A DNA stretch of 22,618 nt, from contig CAZRWH010000023.1 of the NCBI GenBank assembly GCA_964603905.1, positions 1-22,618 of the forward strand. The letters are read 5' to 3'. Position 1 is the stretch's first letter. The number at the start of each line of letters is the position of its first letter. The stretch comes from CAZRWH01 sp964603905 (GTDB lineage: Bacteria > Patescibacteriota > Gracilibacteria > UBA1369 > UBA12470). Positions 1 to 5,038 of the stretch are shown here, piece by piece. Under the pieces are notes generated by a model, which ran no database searches, was not told the origin of the DNA, and worked only from the letters and a program-made list of their open reading frames with translations. The position numbers and the translations under genes were made by a program.

Positions 1-101
1 CCGCAGAAGACCTAGAGAGGCAAAGACAAATGGTGATTCAGTTATCCACTGTCCGCGAGAAGGCTGAAGAGATACTTAAGGCTTCTGTTGTGTTTGGGTA
101 A
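1..101 (+). CDS. 3' end of an unidentified gene (partial)
   Basis: The frame running through positions 3-101 is open from the window edge to a TAA at 99-101. It gives about 32 residues rich in Glu, Arg, Lys and Gln, ending AEEILKASVVFG, which looks like a helical or coiled-coil C-terminus. The body of the gene lies outside the window, so no family can be named. The tail could also be a chance open frame, but its codon choice and amphipathic pattern look coding. Confidence 0.45.
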   Translation, partial: AEDLERQRQMVIQLSTVREKAEEILKASVVFG

Positions 102-139
102 AACGCCACAAACTTTTGGGTGAATAAACGTATATATTA

Positions 140-158
140 GGTGGGCAGGGAGGGATTC
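140..158 (-). repeat. Duplicated 3' fragment of tRNA-Tyr (direct repeat)
   Basis: The 19 bases GGTGGGCAGGGAGGGATTC at 140-158 recur exactly at 260-278, where they form the acceptor and T-arm 3' part of tRNA-Tyr. The copies are in the same orientation and exactly 120 bases apart. The fragment lacks the rest of a tRNA. Between the copies lie two small perfect hairpins, GGGCAC/GTGCCC near 168-183 and CCGAGC/GCTCGG near 233-247. A repeat of a tRNA 3' end is the usual form of an integration (att) scar, but no integrase or element is visible here. Confidence 0.6.
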
Positions 159-258
159 ACCGCGTCGGGCACTTTTGTGCCCTCCTGGTATAAACTTCGA
201 ATCCATCTCGGCCCAAATACAGTGAACTGCCCCCGAGCGTTGCTCGGAGTCATTTCAC

Positions 259-343
259 TGGTGGGCAGGGAGGGATTCGAACCCCCGAAGGCTGAGCCAG
301 CAGATTTACAGTCTGCCCCGTTTGACCGCTTCGGTACCTACCC
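259..343 (-). tRNA. tRNA-Tyr (GTA)
   Basis: On the minus strand the acceptor GGGTAGG pairs with CCTGCCC. The anticodon stem-loop CAGACTGTAAATCTG carries GTA, the variable arm is long as expected for a class II tRNA-Tyr, and the T-loop is TTCGAAT. The 3' end A-CCA is encoded (262-259). The length of 85 nt is normal. A plausible promoter lies 24 bases upstream. Confidence 0.95.
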
Positions 344-366
344 ACGTTTTGAATGATGCGATGCGT

Positions 367-394
367 ATTTTAGCAGGAAGGTCAGGTTTGGCAA
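367..394 (-). promoter_or_regulatory. Promoter of tRNA-Tyr
   Basis: The minus strand reads TTGCCA, a 16-base spacer, then TAAAAT (-10 at 372-367). This puts the start of transcription near 360, about 17 bases before the mature tRNA 5' end. Consensus match and placement are good, but it is predicted only from sequence. Confidence 0.6.
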
Positions 395-460
395 AGGTTT
401 TTTTATTTGCTTTTTCTTAACCTGTTAGCTATGATGCGGTCTTTTATAATTACAATCATC

Positions 461-985
461 ATGTTTGGACCAAATAAGAAAGCGAAATGGCAAGAAATTG
501 CAAACACACCTATCACACCCGCTGAACCCTGGGCTCAAGATAGGATTGATGATGATGAGTATGGAAATTTAGGGGTTCCTAAATCTAAAGCCATACCAGA
601 TTATATTATTGAATTCGCAGCTTATTTGATAATTGCTGCAGGTATTGCTGGTGTTCGATGCACATATCAAGCTGTAACAACTCAATACGCCCCTGATGTT
701 TGCATACAGAAGCTTGATAGCGCAGTTAGAAGCAAATCTAGAGGAGATGGAGCTTATACACAGTGGCTTGTCTTTACCGACCATGGAACTTTTGAAAATG
801 CAGATGCATGGGCTTACCTAAAATTTGATTCGACTTCTTTTCAACAAACTTTAGAGGTTGGCGGATTATATAACTTTACATTCTACGGCATTGCGACAGG
901 TGCAGATGGCCAATATCCAAACATAGTGTCTGCAGAAAAAGTAGGAAGTTGTAAAGTTAAAAAAGCAGACAAAAAACCCGACTAA
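461..985 (+). CDS. Single-TM protein with DUF1523-like extracytoplasmic domain
   Basis: This is a 174-residue protein. An acidic cytoplasmic N-terminus of about 45 residues is followed by one hydrophobic helix (YIIEFAAYLIIAAGIAGVR) and a C-terminal domain of roughly 105 residues. That domain holds the string VFTDHGTFENADAWAYLKF, then a YNFTFYG and a YPNIVSAEKV segment. This order (T-x-x-G-x-FEN-D, K-F-x-S, L-x-x-G-x-Y, YG, PNI) is what I remember from the DUF1523 family of unknown function; no search was possible. Cysteines in the outer domain could pair. I chose the ATG at 461 because TATAAT lies at 445-450, which puts transcription start just before it; in-frame TTG 407 and ATG 434 lie upstream of that start. 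No ribosome binding site is seen. Confidence 0.7.
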   Translation: MFGPNKKAKWQEIANTPITPAEPWAQDRIDDDEYGNLGVPKSKAIPDYIIEFAAYLIIAAGIAGVRCTYQAVTTQYAPDVCIQKLDSAVRSKSRGDGAYTQWLVFTDHGTFENADAWAYLKFDSTSFQQTLEVGGLYNFTFYGIATGADGQYPNIVSAEKVGSCKVKKADKKPD

Positions 986-1075
986 CTCCTGCTCTAGTTG
1001 AGATACGTTTTTTCATGGCATATCAACCTAGTCCGTGATAGTGTTTTTAAGGTTAGAAAATTTAAAACCAAAACC

Positions 1076-1357
1076 ATGAAAACAAAAATCATCGCACTGT
1101 GCGTCATCGTTATCGGACTTTCTGTATTCACTGGATGCACTCAACAAGAAAATCCAGCTACTTGTCCTGCTGGCGATACTGAAATTGAATGCACTGACTC
1201 TGAAGCCTACACTTGTACGGATGAAGAAAAACAAGCTGAAATTTGCACGCTGGACTGGAATCCTGTTTGTGGAAGTGACGGTGTCACATACGGCAACGGT
1301 TGTGGTGCTTGTTCTGCCAAGGTAGATTCTTGGGTTAGTGGGGAGTGTGCTGAATAA
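1076..1357 (+). CDS. Secreted lipoprotein with Kazal-type protease inhibitor domain
   Basis: This is a 93-residue protein. Residues 1-20 form a lipoprotein signal peptide (MKTK, hydrophobic core, then VFTG-C21). The C-terminal half fits the Kazal inhibitor pattern: C57-x7-C65-x10-C76-x2-C79-x11-C91, with C47 as the likely first cysteine and the typical VCGSDGVTYGN core. The reactive-site loop reads C-T-L-D-W-N-P, so the P1 residue would be Leu59. In known Kazal inhibitors this favours chymotrypsin-, elastase- or subtilisin-like proteases. It is probably anchored on the cell surface and may blunt host or predator proteases; that role is inference. The ATG at 1076 is chosen over upstream in-frame codons because it begins the signal peptide directly. 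Confidence 0.85.
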   Translation: MKTKIIALCVIVIGLSVFTGCTQQENPATCPAGDTEIECTDSEAYTCTDEEKQAEICTLDWNPVCGSDGVTYGNGCGACSAKVDSWVSGECAE

Positions 1358-1371
1358 ACAGGCGTAACTTC

Positions 1372-1396
1372 AAAAAAAAGCGGTTTTGACCCCGCT
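1372..1396 (-). terminator. Rho-independent terminator of tRNA-Thr
   Basis: On the minus strand AGCGG, an 8-base loop and CCGCT are followed by a run of eight T (1379-1372). It sits just downstream of the tRNA-Thr 3' end. Between it and the tRNA is a second hairpin, CCATGC/GCATGG (1397-1414), that overlaps the encoded CCA. Confidence 0.7.
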
Positions 1397-1411
1397 CCAT
1401 GCTTAATTGCA

Positions 1412-1487
1412 TGGAGCCACCAGTCGGATTCGAACCGACGACCCACCGCTTACAAGGCGGTTGCTCTACCAACTGAGCTATGGTGGC
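1412..1487 (-). tRNA. tRNA-Thr (TGT)
   Basis: On the minus strand the acceptor GCCACCA pairs with TGGTGGC. The anticodon stem CCGCC/GGCGG-like arm encloses loop CTTGTAA with anticodon TGT, and the T-arm is GTCGG-TTCGAAT-CCGAC. T73-CCA is encoded. The length is 76 nt. Confidence 0.95.
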
Positions 1488-1504
1488 TCGTAAATGCGAG
1501 TGCA

Positions 1505-1533
1505 AGTTTATTTAAATTGGTTTCGGTTGTCAA
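1505..1533 (-). promoter_or_regulatory. Promoter of tRNA-Thr
   Basis: The minus strand shows a perfect -35 TTGACA, a 17-base spacer and TAAACT (-10 at 1510-1505). Transcription would start near 1498, about 11 bases before the mature tRNA. It lies inside the upstream part of the frame leading into murB, another reason to start murB at 1590. Confidence 0.75.
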
Positions 1534-1589
1534 ACTTGTTTTTAATCGTTAGTCTTCTAACTACCGAACTACTTCTGAAAATACTTTTT

Positions 1590-2447
1590 ATGGATCTTTC
1601 GAAATTAAAAGAAAATGAGTCCATGGCACAGCATTCTACTTTCCGCGCAGGCGGGAATGCTAAGTTTTTTTATGAATTAGACAATTTGGATGAAATTCCT
1701 AGCGTTATCAAGTGGGCAACAGATAACAAGACCCCTTACCTTGTTCTTGGAGGAGGATCGAATGTTTTGTTCATGGACTCTGGATATGATGGCCTGGTCA
1801 TCAAGATAACTGCGAATCAAATTAAGATTGATGAATCTGAAATCATTGCTGATGCGGGTGCTAGAATCGCGCTTGTTTCTAAATTCGCTGAGAAAAACGA
1901 TCTTGGCGGCGTTGAGGAATTTATATCTTTGCCGGGCACTGTTGGTGGCGCAATTTACGGGAATGCTGGATGTTTTTGGAAGGAAATTTCTGATGTTTTG
2001 ACGCGTGGATGGATTTTCCGAGATGGTGAAATTGTTGAAGTCCCGAATGAATATTTTGATTTTAAATATCGATGGTCAAAGCTTAAAGATACTCAAGAAG
2101 TACTATTGAAAGCCGCTTTTGCCGTAGAAAAAGGATGTTTTCCCGAAAGAATGAAAGAAGTAATGGAAAAACGACAAGAAAAACAGCCTTGGGGAATGAC
2201 TGCCGGTTCTTTTTTCAAGAATCCTGGCCCTACTCCAGAAATGTCAGCAGGTTATCTGATCGATAAATGTGGCCTAAAAGGTGAAATGGTAGGAGGAGCT
2301 GAGATAAGTAGCAAGCATGCGAACTTCATTCTTAACACAGGCACTGCAACTGCTACCGATATCCTAGAACTTGCTGATATCGCCAAAAAAGCGGTGAAGG
2401 GTCAATTTAATATTGAGCTCAAGCCCGAAGTCCAGATTATTGGCTAG
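1590..2447 (+). CDS. murB: UDP-N-acetylenolpyruvoylglucosamine reductase
   Basis: MurB performs the NADPH- and FAD-dependent reduction that makes UDP-N-acetylmuramic acid, the second committed step of cytoplasmic peptidoglycan synthesis. At 285 residues it has the size of the short (type II) MurB. FAD-binding motifs are present: VLGGGSNVL (52-60) and LPGTVGGAIYGNAG (114-127). The catalytic serine lies in AGSFFKNP (S207) and the C-terminal catalytic glutamate in LKPEVQIIG (E280); Y160-R161 matches the conserved YR pair. The ATG at 1590 begins a normal MurB N-terminus (TFRAGGNAKFF follows at 17); the frame extends upstream to 1494, but that part overlaps the tRNA-Thr promoter. No ribosome binding site is seen. 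It ends in TAG. Confidence 0.95.
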   Translation: MDLSKLKENESMAQHSTFRAGGNAKFFYELDNLDEIPSVIKWATDNKTPYLVLGGGSNVLFMDSGYDGLVIKITANQIKIDESEIIADAGARIALVSKFAEKNDLGGVEEFISLPGTVGGAIYGNAGCFWKEISDVLTRGWIFRDGEIVEVPNEYFDFKYRWSKLKDTQEVLLKAAFAVEKGCFPERMKEVMEKRQEKQPWGMTAGSFFKNPGPTPEMSAGYLIDKCGLKGEMVGGAEISSKHANFILNTGTATATDILELADIAKKAVKGQFNIELKPEVQIIG

Positions 2448-2551
2448 CTGATGCGGTTTATCGCACTTATGCGTTCGGTAATAGTTTTTACGCCGAATTA
2501 TTTGTCGTATGTGTCAATCCCAAAAGCTTCAACTACAGGTAAAATCTTGGT

Positions 2552-2618
2552 TATAATCGGTCTTAGTTAAAGCATGGAGATTAAGGAGGAAATCACATAC
2601 TTTTCAAATAAAACTTAA
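2552..2618 (+). promoter_or_regulatory. Leader of the pilin gene: TATAAT box and 14-codon upstream ORF
   Basis: TATAAT at 2552-2557 has only a weak -35 (TTCAAC at 2528). Downstream, ATG 2574 opens a 14-codon frame (MEIKEEITYFSNKT) ending TAA at 2616-2618, 11 bases before the pilin ATG. An excellent AGGAGG (2584-2589) lies inside this frame, 40 bases from the pilin start and therefore too far for normal initiation there. It may be a leader peptide or a standby site, or just a purine-rich accident. Confidence 0.4.
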
Positions 2619-2629
2619 ACATTATTCCT

Positions 2630-3049
2630 ATGAAAACTACCTCGTTCAACCGAGAATTGCTAAGGGACGTTCTCATCTTCGGAGGAGTTCTAACTCTCTT
2701 AGTTGTACTTTGGAATTTCCTTGGAATTCCAGGTGCAGAGGCGGCTCTAATCGATCCGTCAGACAGCCCTACCAACATCCAAGAAGCTACTGGAGGTGAA
2801 GGCAGTTTCCGAAGACTTGCCAACACAATCATCAACTTCTTCCTATACTTCTTAGGGTTCCTAGCTGTCGCAATGGTTATTTACGGAGGTATTCTTTATG
2901 TAACTTCTGCAGGTGAAGAAGGTCAAACAGAGAAAGCGAAAAAAGTTCTTCTTTACGCTATCGTTGGTATCATCGTAATCCTACTATCGTTCGCGATTGT
3001 AAACACAGTGATATCCGGAGCCGGACTCGGAGATGAAGCATCGACCTAG
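2630..3049 (+). CDS. TrbC/VirB2-like pilin with two membrane helices
   Basis: This is a 139-residue protein. It has a charged N-terminus, a hydrophobic segment (about 14-32) ending in GAEAA, a plausible signal peptidase site, then a short polar stretch and two membrane helices (about 66-88 and 103-126). These are separated by a charged loop, TSAGEEGQTEKAKK. This order is typical of the VirB2/TrbC-like pilin proteins that are very common in CPR genomes. It could form a pilus or a membrane pore; no other secretion genes are nearby, so its partner machinery is elsewhere or absent. It stands alone between a leader with its own -10 box and a strong terminator, so it is probably a highly expressed single gene. 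It ends in TAG. Confidence 0.8.
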   Translation: MKTTSFNRELLRDVLIFGGVLTLLVVLWNFLGIPGAEAALIDPSDSPTNIQEATGGEGSFRRLANTIINFFLYFLGFLAVAMVIYGGILYVTSAGEEGQTEKAKKVLLYAIVGIIVILLSFAIVNTVISGAGLGDEAST

Positions 3050-3093
3050 ATTCGTCGCTATAACCTTTTAGATATAGCGCAAAAACAAAAACG

Positions 3094-3124
3094 AAGAGCC
3101 CCGCATAAAGCGGGGTTCTTTTTA
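3094..3124. terminator. Strong bidirectional terminator
   Basis: An 11-base stem (centred on GCCCCGC/GCGGGGT, loop ATAAA) is followed on the plus strand by a T run for the pilin gene. On the minus strand it is followed by TTCGTTTTTGTTTTTG. It separates the pilin gene from the convergent GNAT gene, whose stop codon is at 3125. Confidence 0.85.
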
Positions 3125-3628
3125 TTAGCTGCCCAAAATTGGCTTAAGGTCCATTACAAGAAAATCAGGGTCGCCAACCGTAGGCTCAAAATCTGTCTTG
3201 TCGATATAATATTGTCGCGACTTCTCGTTAAACGCTTCAACTACAAGCAACCTACATGGCAGGATTTTATTCATTCTTCTTGCCATGGAAACAGCAAATT
3301 TTATTACAGTTCGCCCGTATTTTTTTGACTGATACCTTTTGTCTATCATCAGTTGTCCTATCACTATTGCCGGCCTGTCATATAAACCTCCGCATTTGCT
3401 TTGGTTTAACATTTCTTTTGTGATGCTTTTTATACTAAATGCTACAAATCCAACAAAATTATTATCTGAATCTCTTATGATGAAAACCTTAGACACTAAT
3501 TCTTTTGTGCATTTTTTTGCTTTTTTGTTGAAAAAATCAATGAGTGGTTTGTACTCTTGATCGTATTGAAAATTTTCTGGCAATTTTTCTCCTTTATATG
3601 GGAAGAACTGAACTTGACTCTCTGACAT
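3125..3628 (-). CDS. GNAT acetyltransferase, TacT-like toxin candidate
   Basis: This is a 167-residue protein with a GNAT fold. It contains the segment RPAIVIGQLMIDKRYQSKKY, then VIKFAVSMARRM, a LLVVEAF strand, and the C-terminal QYYIDKTDFEP. This layout (P-a-x-x-I-G-x-L-x-x-D, acetyl-CoA loop, V-V-E-A, YY...F-P) matches GNAT toxins of the TacT/AtaT type, which acetylate the amino acid on charged tRNAs. The acetyl-CoA loop is degenerate: QSKKYG in place of the usual Q/R-x-x-G-x-G/A. It lies 10 bases downstream of a small antitoxin-like gene under the same promoter. An ordinary N-acetyltransferase is the alternative. Confidence 0.75.
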   Translation of the reverse strand: MSESQVQFFPYKGEKLPENFQYDQEYKPLIDFFNKKAKKCTKELVSKVFIIRDSDNNFVGFVAFSIKSITKEMLNQSKCGGLYDRPAIVIGQLMIDKRYQSKKYGRTVIKFAVSMARRMNKILPCRLLVVEAFNEKSRQYYIDKTDFEPTVGDPDFLVMDLKPILGS

Positions 3629-3638
3629 GTTAACTTGA

Positions 3639-3809
3639 TTACCTCATCAAATTCATCACCATGTCGTCAAATTCTTTGGAGCCCTCTAATAAAGCTTTTT
3701 CAGAGGGGGTCAATTTTGTGCGTTTATTGTTACGCGCTAGTTTTGATTCGAGCCATTGATACGATTCTTTTGATAGTACTATCGGCTCTGATGGAGACCT
3801 TAATCCCAT
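3639..3809 (-). CDS. Short DUF1778-like antitoxin candidate (56 aa)
   Basis: This 56-residue frame starts at ATG 3809 and ends at TAA 3641-3639. Its N-terminal half reads EPIVLSKESYQWLESKL, which resembles the toxin-neutralising C-terminal arm of DUF1778 antitoxins (V-x-L-S-x-E-x-x-x-x-F/L); the second half is KLTPSEKALLEGSKEFDDMV. The ribbon-helix-helix DNA-binding part that normally precedes this arm is absent, and an in-frame TAA five codons upstream rules out a longer product. It lies 10 bases before the GNAT gene and directly after a very good promoter. Function as an antitoxin is inferred from position and this short motif. Confidence 0.6.
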   Translation of the reverse strand: MGLRSPSEPIVLSKESYQWLESKLARNNKRTKLTPSEKALLEGSKEFDDMVMNLMR

Positions 3810-3835
3810 AATTGACGTGTGTTATTGCATCAGCA

Positions 3836-3864
3836 ATTATAACGAAAAGTGATGAAGTTGTTAA
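3836..3864 (-). promoter_or_regulatory. Promoter of the antitoxin-GNAT operon
   Basis: On the minus strand TTAACA, exactly 17 bases and TATAAT (-10 at 3841-3836) are a near-consensus promoter. The start would be near 3829, leaving a leader of about 20 bases before the antitoxin ATG. Confidence 0.7.
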
Positions 3865-4070
3865 TAAACGTTTACAGATTAAAACAACGTCACTATAGCA
3901 ATTTGATGTTAAATANNNNNNNNNNNNNNNNNNNNNNNNNNNNNNNNNNNNNNNNNNNNNNNNNNNNNNNNNNNNNNNNNNNNNNNNNNNNNNNNNNNNN
4001 NNNNNNNNNNNNNNNTTAATAAACGTTTACAGATTAAAACAACGTCACTATAGCAATTTGATGTTAAATA
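3861..4070. other. Assembly gap with duplicated 55-base flanks
   Basis: One hundred N (3916-4015) are flanked by identical 55-base sequences at 3861-3915 and 4016-4070. Two contig ends that overlap by a fixed length were left unmerged and joined with a default gap. The true sequence very likely has one copy and no missing bases, which places the PRC-barrel stop codon about 60 bases before the antitoxin promoter. Confidence 0.9.
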
Positions 4071-4618
4071 TTCTTCGAAGCCATCCTCCCCCTCATGTGT
4101 ATCTTCTTCCTCATCGCCAGGAAATCCTGAATCTTTTTTGCCTTTTCTAGCAATTTGTCTTTTACGATTATTCGCTCTTCTTGGATTTCAATTATTTCGC
4201 GGTAGTCTATGATTCTTTTTTCTACTGTGAAGAAGAATAACAGCTTCTTTACGACATAAATCTGGGTGAGTTGTCCTACGTTAGTATCAAATACGAAGTC
4301 GTGCACCAGTCCTAATAATGTCCCGTCTTCTTTGTAAACTTCTTTTGCAAAAATCTGAGTGTGTACTTGCGAAAATTCAGAAAGCTTAATCAACTCTTCA
4401 CGATCAATAAGGGATGTTTCGTCGACAACTTTCACCCCTTCTGGGCTCCACTTTCGGATGTCTCTAACAGATATGACTTGCTTAGATCCAATCAGCGAAA
4501 CTGCCAAAACTCCTCCGTCCTCAGGATTGATTAATGTCTCTTTCATTAAGGCCACAGGCCCCTCCGCCTGCTCGCTTATTACAGGTATTCCAACCGCTTT
4601 TACAAATGTGAGTTTCAC
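4064..4618 (-). CDS. PRC-barrel domain protein
   Basis: This 184-residue soluble protein has two successive PRC-barrel-like units. The first spans about 1-65 (GIPVIS... GGVLAVSLIG ... ISVRDIRKWSPEGVKV). The second spans about 85-155 (IFAKEVYKEDGTLLGLVHDF, a VGQLTQIYVV strand, then IIDYREIIEIQEERIIVKDK). A basic tail follows (KKIHMRGRMASKN). PRC-barrels are small beta-barrel adaptors seen in the photosynthetic reaction centre H subunit and RimM; the exact role here is unknown. The start is GTG 4618, six bases after a candidate -10 box, so the mRNA may be leaderless. The last codons lie inside one copy of the gap-flanking repeat but read normally. Confidence 0.75.
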   Translation of the reverse strand: MKLTFVKAVGIPVISEQAEGPVALMKETLINPEDGGVLAVSLIGSKQVISVRDIRKWSPEGVKVVDETSLIDREELIKLSEFSQVHTQIFAKEVYKEDGTLLGLVHDFVFDTNVGQLTQIYVVKKLLFFFTVEKRIIDYREIIEIQEERIIVKDKLLEKAKKIQDFLAMRKKIHMRGRMASKNI

Positions 4619-4624
4619 GGCTAA

Positions 4625-4653
4625 AGATTACGTTTTTTGGGGGAGTACGTCCA
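4625..4653 (-). promoter_or_regulatory. Candidate leaderless promoter of the PRC-barrel gene
   Basis: The minus strand reads TGGACG, 17 bases, TAATCT, then six bases to the GTG start. Spacing is ideal, but each hexamer has only a moderate consensus match. Confidence 0.4.
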
Positions 4654-4655
4654 GC

Positions 4656-4683
4656 CTTGCGCTTTGCGCCTTGAGCCTTGCGC
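4656..4683 (+). repeat. Heptamer tandem array 1 (CTTGCGC-type)
   Basis: There are four adjacent 7-base units: CTTGCGC, TTTGCGC, CTTGAGC and CTTGCGC. The array lies between two divergent genes, and its third unit contributes the -35 box of the plus-strand promoter at 4671. Confidence 0.7.
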
Positions 4684-4699
4684 CTAAATCTGGTATAAT
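4671..4699 (+). promoter_or_regulatory. Promoter of the 4722-9640 operon
   Basis: TTGAGC at 4671-4676, exactly 17 bases, and a perfect TATAAT at 4694-4699. Transcription would start near 4706, giving a leader of about 16 bases before the ATG at 4722. Confidence 0.75.
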
Positions 4700-4721
4700 T
4701 AACAGATATAAAAAGCGCAAA

Positions 4722-5036
4722 ATGATCGATTTAAAAACACAAATACAAAACGCTACTTGCATCTCAGCGGAAACAAAGACAAAAATCCTTGCTCTTGCTG
4801 CGAATTTAAGCGAGGAAAAACAGCAGGCGTTGTTGGCGATTTTGAAGGATGGAGAAATGAAAAAAGCGGGCATTCAAAACTCCCACGACCAGAAGGTATT
4901 GGGAATTTTTACTAAATATTCAAAAGAGATCGACGGGTTTAAACGCGGACCTCTTCGCCAGGCGACAAAAGAGGCCGAATCTTTCGACCATTCGCAAGAT
5001 GAGGAGGCCGCGGAAGCTCTACTCAAAGATTTATAA
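4722..5036 (+). CDS. Small helical protein of unknown function, partner of the giant protein
   Basis: This is a 104-residue protein beginning MIDLKTQIQNATCISAETK. It is charged, lacks membrane segments and is predicted by eye to be mostly helical, with a Glu/Asp/Ala-rich end (DEEAAEALLKDL). The ATG at 4722 is chosen because the promoter TATAAT ends at 4699; the frame extends further upstream but through the divergent promoter and PRC gene. The stop is only two bases before the ATG of the giant protein, so the two are surely co-transcribed. I recognise no family. Confidence 0.7.
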   Translation: MIDLKTQIQNATCISAETKTKILALAANLSEEKQQALLAILKDGEMKKAGIQNSHDQKVLGIFTKYSKEIDGFKRGPLRQATKEAESFDHSQDEEAAEALLKDL

Positions 5037-5038
5037 TT

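Noticed and set aside
140..258. Degenerate tmRNA or second tRNA on the minus strand
   Set aside because: A GGATTCGA string and a GACGCGG near a tRNA-like 3' end recall tmRNA, but the stretch is far too short, has no tag reading frame, and the T-arm and acceptor do not fold properly.
1494..1589. Extended N-terminus for MurB
   Set aside because: The added residues overlap the tRNA-Thr promoter and do not resemble MurB; ATG 1590 gives the normal start.
4359..4721. Extended N-terminus for the small gene at 4722
   Set aside because: This part runs antisense to the PRC-barrel gene and through the divergent promoters and heptamer array; the TATAAT at 4694 places transcription start after it.
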